A DNA stretch of 64,000 nt. It comes from Collybia mongolica (Eukaryota; Basidiomycota; Agaricomycetes; Agaricales; Clitocybaceae). Every line of letters begins with the position of its first letter. Within the stretch, counting starts at the first letter, position 1. The translations under genes and the position numbers were made by a program. The notes under the pieces were generated by a model. The model was not told where the DNA came from, searched no databases, and saw only the letters and a program-made list of their open reading frames with translations. Of the stretch, positions 12,055 to 23,398 are shown in pieces. The stretch lies in contig JAAXNY010000004.1 in the NCBI GenBank assembly GCA_013420905.1, positions 3,410,001 to 3,474,000 of the forward strand, given 5' to 3'.

Positions 12055-13856
12055 ATGTCCAGCACGGTCAACGTTGCGGGCCTCAGCTTCACCCTCGCGA
12101 CCCCAACAACGCGTAAATTTGGGCCAAGAATCGGAAATGCTGTTTTCAGGCGCCCGAATGGCACCGAGCTCACTATCGAAACTCCTGGTCTACTCGCATC
12201 GACTTCAAGAGGAGTCATACCGCACTTGTCGAGAGATCATCATAACCTGACTAAGGCCATCCGATGGGTTCATATTCCATTTGAGACGTTGTGAGTGAGT
12301 TCTCGATTTCCTGTTGGCCCGAATCATCCAAATCCTGATGAGACTGTCCCCTTAGTTTGGAGCACTCTCCCCCAGTCCCTACTCTACAGACGGGGAAAAA
12401 TCCCCTGCATACATTCCTCGGATTTTTACCAACACAACATGTTATTTCAATGTCGATCCGTGATCCACACGACGGCAAAGAGATGCCCTCCAATGGAAAC
12501 GCGCATGTCTGTGCGTCGAGTCTACGAGGTGTACGAAAGGTTAGTATCCAGACATTTTCCGTGATTACAAGGTAATCTATTGACTGATATATTCATCCTC
12601 AGATCGACCCATCCACCTGGCGGTCGCATGTAGCTGCATGTCAACCAGACGTCGCGATCGCACTCTCCGACACGCCATTCACCAACCCTCCATATTCACA
12701 AAAACGAATAACAAAGAGCATCGAGCGCTCAATACAATGGCTTGCTGATATCCTCCACCCCACTGAAGAATTTACTACGCGTCCTAATATCTTAGTCCAT
12801 ATGTCGGGAGCAACAAGCGTTCCTGCTCGTCGTGCATTTTCAGAAAGCCTCACTGAAATTCTACACGGGAGCGAGGCCGATTCGGTGAAGCCCTTTCGGT
12901 GCTTAGATGAGGGTGTGTCCGGGTATACTTTCGACCTCGTTCCACTTCGCCTGTCTCTGGACGCTGCTGTCCCCTCTCCTATACCCAAGGCCGAGCCCAA
13001 TACATATTCGGTAATCGATCTACGAGAACCGATCCCGACGAGAAACGCAATACATACGGACCAAATGATCCCACTTCTTCAAGCCTCATTGACGCCGCTC
13101 CCCACTTCCAAAACGCGCCTCGTTAACTCAACTCAGTCCCCGCACGAAATTCTCCGCTTCATCCAGCACATCGGGGTGGATCTCTTTGACGCACATTGGG
13201 CTCAACGCGCAGCAGATATTGGTATTGCCCTTGACTTTAGTTTTCCTGTTCCTGCAGATGCTAGAGGGAAAGGTTCGTCCGAATCGGGGAAGGAGATTTT
13301 TTCCAATGGGAAACGGAGGATTGGTCACAATCTATACCACAATGACTACACCCATGATTTTGCATCGCTTGGCGGGAGTTCGTTTACCGGTTCTTACGAT
13401 AATACTAACAAGGCTGCTCAAGATATTTGTCTCTGTGCGGCATGTTCGCCCGCCATGCCGAGTACACGAATCTCACACGGAAATGATCCTACTGAAGCCT
13501 CCATCATTATCCTAGAAGAGGAGCCAGTCCGATATCGACCCTCATATACTCGAGCCTATATCCATCACTTACTCCATACGCATGAGATGACTGCTCATTC
13601 TCTGTTGGTCATGCACAACTTCAGTATCCTTGATGCGTTCTTTGCCGGTGTGCGAAGAGTGGTGTCGGAGAAAGGTGAACAAGGATTTATCGAAGAGGTG
13701 AAAATGTTTGAGAGCGTCTATGATGGAGACTTGGTAGTATTTGACGAGGCGAGAGTGATGTGGAAGGACGTCGAGATGGCCAGAGGGAAGGGAAGGTTGG
13801 CGCGAGAAAAGGCAAAGCAAGAGGAATCGACCTTGGGGACTGCCATAGAACTTTAG
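12055..13856 (+). CDS. QTRT2: Queuine tRNA-ribosyltransferase accessory subunit 2 (TGT family)
   Basis: Three exons (12055-12290, 12356-12539, 12603-13856) give 557 residues. The N terminus shows the TGT-family start RKFGPRIGNAVFRR followed by TPGLLASTSRGVIPHL. The C-terminal zinc site is clear: C-x-C-x2-C in CLCAACSP, and the distal histidine in YIHHLLHTHEMTAHSLL. In eukaryotes QTRT2 pairs with the catalytic subunit QTRT1 to swap G34 for queuine in tRNAs with GUN anticodons, acting near mitochondria. The protein is longer than the human one (about 415 residues); the extra length lies in the loop around RGKGSSESGKEIFSNGKRR and the basic C-terminal tail. It diverges from COG2. The fungus must salvage queuine, since eukaryotes do not make it. 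Confidence 0.9.
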
Positions 13857-14114
13857 TACTCGTATAATAAATCCTCGGGTCTAATGGTCCTCTAGAATTA
13901 CGCAGGGTTATCGTGTATGTCAGATACAATAGATCGAATGTAAAGCATCGCTATGCAACGGGTAACAAGCAATTTGTGAAATACCTCACGATCTACTCAG
14001 ATTGATAGTCTATCTCTACTTATCTTCTACACGACGATGATATTTCGGGGCCGCGAAGTCAGGATCTACCAACTTCATCAATAACCTCTGATATACAAAC
14101 ACGACGCGTATTAC

Positions 14115-14983
14115 TCACCCTACTTGACCCAACCCCCCAAACATAGTGACCGAAAGCGCAATAAGGCCCACCACTTGCATTGCTCTCATCAGCCCAGACT
14201 CCCTCCTCACTTTATCCAGCTCTCGTTCTTCTTCGTTCACCCTCTTCCGCGGCCGGCCACTCAGATGCGCACTGAGGTTGTGATACACTACTTCCGGCTC
14301 TGGAGCAGAATAATGCTGCCCTGGGTGTTTGTGTTGCTGGGGACCAGGATGTGTATGCTGATACCATTCGGCTGATGGGTGTTTCGGCCGGTGGCGTGGC
14401 CGTGATGAGTATTCCCATGCATATGTTGCACGGGGGCTCCGTTGACCTGGCGCGCGAGGGTGATATGACTGGGCTGCCGTTGGCGGGTATTGTTGTGCGA
14501 GGTTGCGATCATAGGCTCGGCTGCAAGACGAAAGGAGTAACCATGAGATGTCAATGGAAAGTTTGGGCATTTCCGCGTTTTTGAAAGGGAGTCATTGCGC
14601 ACCGTTCTCTGTCGTTACCGAGGATGGAATAGGCTTCGCTGACTGCATTAAATATGTCTTTCGATCGCGCATCCTTCGCGACGTCTGGATGATGCGTTTT
14701 GCTCAGCTATAGATTTCTGAGTGTCCGACAAACGCTAAGAGTTTCTGGTTCCAACCTGGTAAAAATGTGACTGTACTTGTGTGTTCATAGACTTCATTTC
14801 ACAAATACGAAGTGAACTCTGACTGACCTTGATTTGCGCTTTAGTAGCATGGTGTGGAACTCCCAACGTCTGATAATGGTCTTCTCGAGGTATGGAGGAA
14901 TAGAAACAGCGGGTTTTTAGGAACGCTCGAAGGCACAGAGATCGAGAGCCGCTGCCCGCGACTCCGGTGGATGCACGAAACAT
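14115..14983 (-). CDS. Mitochondrial-type J-domain (DnaJ) protein with C-terminal membrane segment
   Basis: Four exons on the minus strand (14983-14828, 14770-14756, 14706-14603, 14520-14115) give 226 residues. A basic, Ser/Arg-rich N terminus ([15 protein letters not shown]) looks like a mitochondrial presequence. The J domain follows: [17 protein letters not shown], then SHFYQ from a 15-nt microexon, then LSKTHHPDV with the HPD motif and [13 protein letters not shown] Pro/His-rich linker and a basic charged segment precede a hydrophobic C-terminal helix ([16 protein letters not shown]). J proteins stimulate Hsp70 ATPase; this layout suggests a membrane-tethered mitochondrial co-chaperone, which is inference. 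The gene converges on QTRT2. The ATG at 14983 is used because the upstream in-frame extension has no ATG. Confidence 0.8.
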
Positions 14984-15289
14984 GGAGTACCCGGGTCTGC
15001 GAAATTCAGATGTGTACAAGCCGGAAATTTATGAATATCACGTTACTACTACTCCATAGTTGAAATCTTTCGCAGTTTCAGTACTACAACATAAAATGTA
15101 CTCGAGTTCTAGCCTCCTAAACATTGAACCTTTTGTTTGTCAAGACTCGTTAGAAGGTCATCTAGTTCTGTAGCAGACCTCAGGTCTGACAAAACCATCT
15201 TATCACTCAAATTGCCCTGGCGGCCATTCTTGATGCATGACAGATCTTTCTCACCGTTCACCAATCCTCCAACCTACCTCATTGGTATT

Positions 15290-18054
15290 ATGCCTAACAG
15301 ATTACGGATTCTTCGGGTTGTATCCAGCCTAAAGCCAATTGTACGCTCACCAGCGAAGGAATTAACTGATGATGGACTGGCGATTGCTCTAAATTCCGCA
15401 AAGCTTTTGAGGGATGTTTGTACAATAACGCCCTTTCCTTATATCAGCTCTGCTGCGTATGGTTTGGTAGTGATCATTGAGTGTATCCAGGTATGTTTCT
15501 TGTGCATTGCTTGCCATATGTTTTTTTTCAAATGACTCGGTTGCAGCGTGTCAGGAGCAATAAAGATGCCTACATCGATCTGGTAGATAGAATTCGGCTC
15601 TTATTAGAACTACTGGGCGAGCAGATTCGGGAAGGCCCACAAGATCTTGATCCTCGGCTCGAAGCTATATACAGTGAATTCTGCAAGTGAGCTGTGGGTA
15701 TACCGCAATCAGGATGTTGCTCATAGAATGTCAGATCTCTCGAAGAAATCGTTATAAAGATCCAGGACAGGCGAAATCAAGAACGAGGATATCTCGTCCA
15801 ACTCCTGAAATCCAGTAGTATACGAGAAACAATTGACCGTTTTAATAATCAGTTCGAAGATATGAAGTCCAATCTCTTGGTGATTGTGTTGAATTCTAGG
15901 GTTTCTTTCTGATGTACTTAAGAAATCCAGGTCACAACAACACTGGACATACGAAGGGAAGTGAAATTGGGAATAGCGAAGCTCAACGACGGGAACGAAC
16001 ATGTACTTTCGGCCATTTCAGCACTCAAACCGACTTCAGTTATTATGGCTACTGGTGATATTGATGCATACGACGAGGAGGTGAAGTCATGGAGTCTCAG
16101 TCTTTCAATCCTCTAACGTCCTCCTAGCTCCAAACTATCTTGCTTCGCGATTGGGTATCGACTGGTTTACCCCGTATAAGCAAGCCAAATCCCTGGATCA
16201 ACAGTCGTTCGGACGCTCTCGTGTATGAGCAACCTGCAAAGTTACTTGCTGGAGATATAAGTTGCACTGTTAGGACGTTTAAAGGAAATAGTAAACGGCA
16301 AAAACAGGCAGCCTTTGAAGTACGTTCCAATGGCTCAATTTGACACTATTCTTGTTTAGACTCAAATTGCAGCTGTGGAGAAAAGAGAAAGAATTCTTTT
16401 CTCAGTGTCGGTGAGTGGGCGATTTCATTATTTCAATAATTTTCCTAAGGCTTTGGCAGTGTTTCATTTTTGCCCCAATTGTTTGGGGTATCCAGGTCTG
16501 CGAGTGGATTATCCCTCTTCTTTCACTCGGGTATGCCACTAGTCCTCACCCCATTCTACTAAGTTTCAACTGTCAGTGACAGATGACACGTCTGACATCC
16601 CCGTTGGTGACTATTTCAAGCGACTTGACAATTTTACACGTATAATCTTCAGGATCAAGTATGTAAGTATGGTTTAATTGTCCAGCGACGCACATAATAT
16701 GACACGTGTCTCCTAGACCGAAGCCCTAGTGGTGAGTTGACCTGGGGTTATTGCCTTTGCAGCTATTGTCCCGAGCTGAAAGGAAGGCCGGTGTTTAGGG
16801 CGCCCACTCCTTCATGAGAGTAAACATGGAGCGATCCTTGGTAATACTTGATTCTCCTTGGGAGGTGAGAAATACATACGGAAGGTTTTTATAACCGGCC
16901 AACAATCCTTCAGGACTATGTCAACACCGTTGGATCTGGGTCTTGTATCAAAGTTCTCAATTGGAGACAAAGAGCCGAGCGCTCCATCGACATCGGACAG
17001 CCAAGCCCGTTGCTTCAAGGCATTGCTGATCTGAATCTAGACAGTTGTTTATTAGCCCTCAAGTCCCTTGATCGCCGCCAACTTATAATGGGCGTGATGA
17101 CAAAAGAAACATTCGGTGTATGTGGCTCTTTTTCTCGGGTCTCAGAACAAGGGTCTGTGACTGGCCTAGGGGATATCCATTGTACGTGTTGTTGTTGGGA
17201 CTTGCCATCGTCATCCCGTCGTGTCTCGAGATCTCGATCCCCCGCACTTCTGTCGAGCTGGATCGGCATAACGCCCGATTATGCTACATTGAGCAGCATC
17301 TTTGGTTCGGAGAATGGGCAGAAAAGACACAACGTCTTTCTGCACCATCCCCATAACAGCATTCAACTCCGAGTGTTCAAGGCACCCTTACGGCTTGGGA
17401 AGCAAGTAATCTGCTGTGAGGTTCACTGTCGGAGTGACCATCAGATGCATCATTCGTACCTTTCTATTCCTCAGAAAAATCACGAGGACTACTTCTTCTG
17501 TTGGTATCGGGTCTTCTTCCCTTGATTGCAATACTTAACTGTTTATAGTGAACCTATATCGATGGACAGTTGAGATCAACTACCAGCCATTTGGTTATGA
17601 CCTATCAAATACTTTCCTTAGTGAAGAACCAGGAAGTCTTGCTTCACCAGCAGAACCCCCCCAGTGTTTCGTATCAGTAGTACTTTCCTTGACAGCAAAC
17701 AATATTCCAATGGTTGAGGTAACAATATCTCCTCGGCGCGATTTTCGCTCTATTTTCAGCCCCTCACAACTGGCAGCACGGGGGATCAATATACAAAATA
17801 ACGACCCGGTGATTGGAATCAGCTATCCAAGATTCTACTTGGCAGAGGTCATGGAACTTTGCCATCATTTGGATATCGATATTCAGGAGGACTTGCTGCC
17901 GTGGCTCGACGATGAATTTGGCATTCCCGTATTTCATCCAGAGCCTACACTTTCGAAAGGCTGGAAGTGGGGGATCAATCACCAAGGGGTCAGTTACTTC
18001 ACTAACCCCAGAAAAGGCGTAACGCGATTTATACCACCTCATTCGGAACATTAA
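15290..18054 (+). CDS. MLKL-N-terminal-like helical protein, middle exons unresolved
   Basis: The first exons join cleanly: 15290-15490, 15547-15686, 15735-15879, 15931-16080, 16128-16319 and 16360-16410. They encode a helical domain (ALNSAKLLRDVC, YGLVVIIECIQ, RVRSNKDAYIDLVDRIRLLL, LEAIYSEFCKSLEEIVIKI) that matches the pattern of fungal proteins with an MLKL-type N-terminal domain. The last coding block, about 17548-18054, encodes NLYRWTVEINYQPFGYDL through GWKWGINHQGVSYFTNP and ends in TAA. Between 16.4 and 17.5 kb there are clear coding fragments (DIPVGDYFKRLDNFTRIIF, VLNWRQRAERSIDIGQPSPL) but no chain of canonical introns that keeps one frame. It may be a gene with unusual exons, a fusion or a decaying copy. 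Function is unknown; in animals the related domain permeabilises membranes. An alternative ATG lies at 15233. Confidence 0.55.
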
Positions 18055-18351
18055 ATATAGTGGAATGTATTCCACTGGGAGACAATTACATCTACAACAG
18101 CTAAAGAAATTACGTACCTGTTGTGGGGAGATCTACCAAGGAACAGTAATGACGTTGGCCCCGCCTTAGTCATTTGACGCACTTCCACTCTTGCCGATAC
18201 TCAACTGTCACAGGCTCAACGCTAAGCACCAGGGCGGTCATGATATTATATTCATTGCGAACCCAGAGTAGTATAACATAGGAGTTGGTTTATGGATTAC
18301 AGTTTTGAGACAATACGTACATCCTGTTTATTAAAAACGCGCTCATTTTTT

Positions 18352-20485
18352 CTAATGGACACGAGCTTTCTCGGGGCGACTCATCACTAAATCACCGGGA
18401 GTGTAAGGAGGGAGCTCCTCCACATCAAACTCGTCTTTTGCTTCATCTCTTGGACCCAAGGTGTACATTTCGTGGTCGTCGATACTGGTCATAGACCTCC
18501 TGAATGGCAATTGACCGCTTGCACCGCCAATACCGAAAGCAGCCCCGAAATCAGGCGGGGCGTCCGAGCGACTGGAATTGTATCGGGCGGAAGGAGCACG
18601 AGACTTTCGGTTGGTGTAGTACTGAATGGAGCCAGATATTTCCATCGCAAAATCGGCTACAAACCAACCGTGTGAGCATTAAATTATTGGTGGGAGCAAA
18701 TGATTCGCGTTTACAGTAGTTTATGCTGCGGCAATATTCCCCAAAAGTCAAAGTGAATGTGCAGAACAGGAGAAAAACTTACCTGTCCCACAACGGCTGC
18801 CATACTCGTGTGGCTCGGGAACCTGCCTTCCGATGATATTCCTTGGAGGGGTATGCCCAAAGCATGAAGGCAGAGAAGAATATCATCTTCAAAAGAATTA
18901 ATGGATGAAATTATAAGTTTGGAGGTATATTGTATACCTCGATGCATATGGCGAGAGCATTCAGTCCATTGGCGATATTCGTCGACGTCCAAAATTCCGT
19001 GGCTAATATAGAAGTCGGTGTGAAAAATGGTCCGAACTCCCACATGAGGGACTTGCCATGTATGACCTTGCCATTCAATGCGGAGAACTAGACTGGCCAT
19101 TAACATTCCAGAGTTGAGTCGATAAACCAACACATACAATGAACGCTTGGTAGAATGTGAAGAAGACGATTAACTTGATGGCAAGGAATTTTGCCAGGGG
19201 TCGGCGTCCTTGGAGCTCTTCCTTCGTCAAACTGTAGAAGAGTAGCAACCCATATAGCGCGACACTAAACATTGTCTCACAATATTTAGTGGTGGATGAT
19301 GAAGTAAGAAAGCTGCATCATACCTGATGCTGACAAAATCAATTGCTTGCAAGTAAACGTCTGCATAATGGGGGCTGAATCCCTCAGAAGGGCAAAGAAC
19401 ATTCGCAGCTTGGCAGATGATGCTTATGATGGATATCGCTTCGAGAGAAAAAAAACGTTCAGCAAATCTCTGACTATACATGACACCTGAACGGCGCATA
19501 CCAGGCCGAACTATAACGTATTGAAGTACAGACCACTGGTGGGAACGTGATCCATAGTTTGACGAAGGGACTATGAGCCAACTCACTTTCACAGCATACA
19601 TGAAATAGGGCTCATTGGACTTCTTAGCTTGTCTGGCTCTTGGAATGGCGTAAATCTCACCTTGGTAGGTCGGTATCTCCAGCAACATAGCTACCCGGAA
19701 TATAGTGAGTGAAGGAGACGTACTATGGAACAACACCTACGGGCATGATAAGGCGCCTCTTCTCTTTACGGGCCAAGGCTTCCGCAGGGTTTGTGACGTT
19801 AGCTGAGTCTGCCACAAACTCAATCAGTAATAGGCTATTGGGGCAATTATCAGCACCTATTACGATTGGGAGGAATAGACGCACAGGAAGGCACTAAGCG
19901 TCACAGCCTAAACGAACTTCGTGAGATGAGTCGCGAAAATGGTTATTATTCACCAACCTCGTAAACTATGTGCATGAGTGAGTGATTCATGATAAGTAGG
20001 CTTCGGATAACGTGTGACTTACCAATTTCTATCAAGGAGTAGTAGATATAGTCGCGAAAATATCTATATGAGAGGAAAGATATGATAGCGTAGACTGGGG
20101 GCATATATAAAATTCGTAGACTGAAAAATAGCTCGATGAGAATATGAGACAAAACAGAGGGACGGCTATAGCGACCTACATTTGCCGCTGTTGCCTAGGA
20201 TTTGTGTAATTTCTATAGATGGAGTTGTGAGTAAAGGTGTCCGGTGTCAATGGGTAGGCCCAACGTACCGACAATGGCGAAGGACGGATACAGATGAAAT
20301 GATGACAGTCTACAGCTTTCTAAACACATTGGGCGTACAAGAAAACGATTAATCAAGCGCACCACAATAGTACAGGTCCCAGCCACGACCCAACCGATCC
20401 TATGGGTGTTCCAGTTGATACCGTTGGGACCCCAGAAAGACGATTGATCTATGGCACTAGCGTTGTCGGAAGGACAGTTACCCAT
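18352..20485 (-). CDS. TMEM184 / OST-alpha family multi-pass membrane protein
   Basis: A multi-exon minus-strand gene. The family signature RILYMPPVYAIISFLSYRYF (about 20.05-20.11 kb) is preceded by the short exon reading NYTNPRQQRQM (about 20179-20212) and followed by FLLLLIEFVADSAN, KSNEPYFMYAVK, WSVLQYVIVRP, ISIISIICQAANVLCPSEGF, VALYGLLLFYSLTKEELQGR and LAKFLAIKLIVFFTFYQAF. Later exons read MIFFSAFMLWAYPSKEY and VWQPLWD, then a soluble Ser/Asp-rich tail ending RPEKARVH at 18352. The ATG at 20485 (MGNCPSDNASAIDQ) precedes the first membrane helix GWVVAGTCTIVVRLI. Family members are seven-helix proteins linked to organic-solute transport or vacuolar membranes; the substrate here is unknown. 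I did not fix every intron border. Confidence 0.8.
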
Positions 20486-20826
20486 TGAGCGTATAAAACA
20501 GAGAAGTCAACCAACTCGAACGTTGGCTTACACACATGAATGAAATTCGTCGTTTGTCTCGGGTTATATTTAGAGGCGATCGTTCGTGTAGTAGTCATAA
20601 ACATTGTGTCACCACCAACACCCCTCAAATGTGAATTGATGTCCATCTCAACTTGTCACCGATTCACCAGCCGCGGTACCCCAATGGGCCAGTACCCGAT
20701 CACTAACACGAATTGATGCGAAGAAACAGCTGAGGAGACGTATGTTGAACGGCTGGCCAATTTTTGCGAACCCCATCACCCAAATTCGATCGCTGGCAGC
20801 TCAACCGAAGGAAAATAGTCCATCTA

Positions 20827-21684
20827 ATGTCGACAGCAAAAGTGACTTATGCTTCTGCAGAAGAAGAAAGGAGATGGAACCATGTAAGTCACTACTCGCC
20901 ATTACAGAGCTGCGGCCACACTACTGATCGAGATGATACCTAAGCTGAGCAATTTAATGAACTCATTCCACCAGTGGTTTAAGGATGAATGTGAGAATAT
21001 ATATCCAGTGCACGTTGGAAGGATGGATGGCTGATTTGGACGCTATCACAGTTAAAACCATCTATGAGGTTGGTCCATATATTCAACCAAGCTGAACAAG
21101 CATGACATTATGTGTAGTCTGCAGATGGTTCTTTTGGAAAGAGAGGACTGTCATTATCACAATATCTGGACACCGTGACGACCTTCAACGCCAGTATGTT
21201 GTCCGACATCCTTGTCAACACGCTTCCTCACAATGTGTATCATAAAGGCTTAACTATGCACCATACAATGGAGGAGCGACACGTCTTTCCCATCCTCGCA
21301 CGAGGAATACCAAAGTTTGCATTAAGCGCCCATGGTGGCCATGTCGATTCTCACAGGGAGATCCACGATGGTGCATTCGTCGCTCTAGTACTCAAATAAA
21401 CACTCATAATAAGCTCTGGCTGGCACCCCAAAGGACTTGAAAACCTTGCTCAAAAGGTTGCCAAGTGGAATGACGACCCAACATCATACTCTCCAACGGA
21501 GATGAAAGCAATTTTGGATGCACTATCCAATGTCTTGTTCTCCCACTTAGATCAGGAGGTACATGAATTGTCTTTGCTCTAATAACTCTGCTGAACAATC
21601 TATGAGGTGGAGGATATCAAAGGACATAATCTGAAGCCTTACTTCACACTAGACATAATAGAGAGCATCGGAAAGGGCGTCTGA
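20827..21684 (+). CDS. Hemerythrin-like (HHE) cation-binding protein, copy 1
   Basis: Read as short exons: MSTAKVTYASAEEERRWNH (20827-20883), LSNLMNSFHQWFKDE (from 20945), FKTIYE, ADGSFGKRGLSLSQYLDTV, LTMHHTMEERHVFPIL, SHREIHDG, LENLAQKVAKWNDDPTSYSP and finally VEDIKGHNLKPYFTLDIIES with TGA at 21682-21684. The HHxxEE-H and HxxxHD motifs are the metal-ligand pattern of HHE hemerythrin-like domains, which bind a di-iron or similar centre. Several joins use the trinucleotide AAG as acceptor, shared with copy 2. It is about two-thirds identical by eye in the matching blocks to the next gene, so the pair is a tandem duplication. Function within the cell is not shown by the sequence. Confidence 0.75.
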
Positions 21685-22171
21685 TATATGCAAATTCAGC
21701 TTCGACTTGAAGGGCAGGGCTTCCAGCTTTCAGGATGTCAGGAATGGGATGTAATGAACTGTCGCAGCGGAGAATGTGTATATACGTACATCAGCTTCAA
21801 AAAAGGTTCCCTGGGGGTTAAATAAATCCAGAACAACAGAAGGCCGGACCGACTTGAGATAACGATAGGTCATTGACGAGAAGGCGCGCCAAGTACCACC
21901 CTCGTAATCTGGTTTACATCATGCTTGTCGTTACACAAATGATAAATCCTATGGCATCCATTTCATTACCAAGTCCTAGGCATCTAATGCTGAATCATAC
22001 TCGTGGCATAAATTTTGATAGCGATCCTATATAACCTCTGCCATTTTTTTCATGAGTGTTTACTACTCCCTCCTTCCAAGAATAGCCTATTTTCGGCGAT
22101 CTATCATTTCTCCACTCATCATACAACGACCACCGAACACACCGTCGCAGTCCAGGGGAGGTCGTATAATG

Positions 22172-23008
22172 ATGTCTACAGGAAACTCTTCATATGCATC
22201 GGCGGAGGAGGAAAGGAAATGGAACCATGTCAGGAAATGCGACATAATGTTCTTCTACTTTACTGACGGAAACCTAGCTTAGTGAACGAATGAGCGCCTT
22301 TCACGAATATTTCAAGTATGAGTGTGAGTCAACATTTTGAGAATTCCACAGAAAAAACTTCACTTTATAACTGCAGTCAAGGAGATCTATGAGGTTCGTG
22401 CCGTTTATGCCATTTCTCGACCAGTGAACCAGTCTATCTAAAATGGTCATCACTAGGCAGCAGATGGCTCATTCACGAAGAAAGGACTATCGTTGGCGAT
22501 GTACCTTGACTCAGTCAAGTCATTCGTTTCTCGTATGTGGGTATTCCTGTATACATTTAGCATCCACTCATCTTTAGCAAAGATTTAACTATGCACCATA
22601 CTATAGAGGAACGGCACATATTTCCTATTCTCGCCAAAAAAATATCAAAATTCGGTAACACTACTGAGGATGGACACGTCGATTCCCATAGAGCCATCCA
22701 CGACGGTGCGTTTGCTCATCTACATGGTCGGTTTTCCGGTATTGATTACACCATTAGGGTTGGAAGCGTTGACCAAGCTTATCACCAAGTGGCGTAAAGA
22801 GCCGTCAACATATTCGCCGATAGAAATGATTGCCACCTTGGATAAACTAAAGCCTGTCCTGTTTGAGCATCTTGATCAAGAGGTACGTACCAATGTCCCA
22901 CCGCCATATGGCACTTTAAAGCTATTTAACCAGGTGCATGATCTCAAGGGTGACCAACTAAAGCTTCATTTTACGCTGAAAGAGATCGAAAGTTTAAGTA
23001 GGATGTGA
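22172..23008 (+). CDS. Hemerythrin-like (HHE) cation-binding protein, copy 2
   Basis: Same exon layout as the preceding gene: MSTGNSSYASAEEERKWNH from 22172, LSERMSAFHEYFKYE, FKEIYE, AADGSFTKKGLSLAMYLDSV, LTMHHTIEERHIFPIL, VDSHRAIHDG, LEALTKLITKWRKEPSTYSP, EMIATLDKLKPVLFEHLDQE and VHDLKGDQLKLHFTLKEIES, ending in TGA at 23006-23008. Histidine and acidic ligands (HHTIEERH, SHRAIHD, FEHLDQE) are all kept, so this copy looks intact. HHE proteins bind iron or oxygen-related ligands in bacteria and plants; fungal members are mostly uncharacterised. The intron at about 22711-22761 joins HDG to LEAL. The same splice phases as copy 1 support a recent tandem duplication. Confidence 0.8.
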
Positions 23009-23398
23009 CGCGGACGGAACACCTCGAGTATAAATTAATCATCCCCCGCATCTGTTGGCAATATTTTCTTTACGTCAAATTTCTTGCATCCTCCCTCGCT
23101 CCCTTCCGGCATAGAACGTCTGCTGCCGCGATCTTTGCCTTGAATGCGATAGAACTGGTGTGTTTAATTCTTTGCATTTTCAGATAGTCTACTGCAATGG
23201 CCACCCTGCTCTCGCGGAACGCAATAACTCGACCAAATGAACTCCAAAGTTAAGGTTCATCGAAGACGTCCTCTGTAGCTGCCTCGGGTTTTTGTTTCTT
23301 TCAAGATAGGAGTAGAATTCATTGAGCCCGTGGCGAATTTGTACTGCGGCCACCAAGCCGCATCTTAGCAGCATCAAGGTCGAGAAGATTGTCCACCT

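Noticed and set aside
11994..12218. N-terminal extension of COG2 to an in-frame ATG at 12218
   Set aside because: It would overlap the first exon of QTRT2 on the other strand and lacks similarity to COG2; the ATG at 11993 fits the family.
17456..17474. A 19-bp GT-AG intron in the MLKL-like gene that would restore the frame
   Set aside because: It is too short to be spliced by a normal spliceosome; I left the region unresolved instead.
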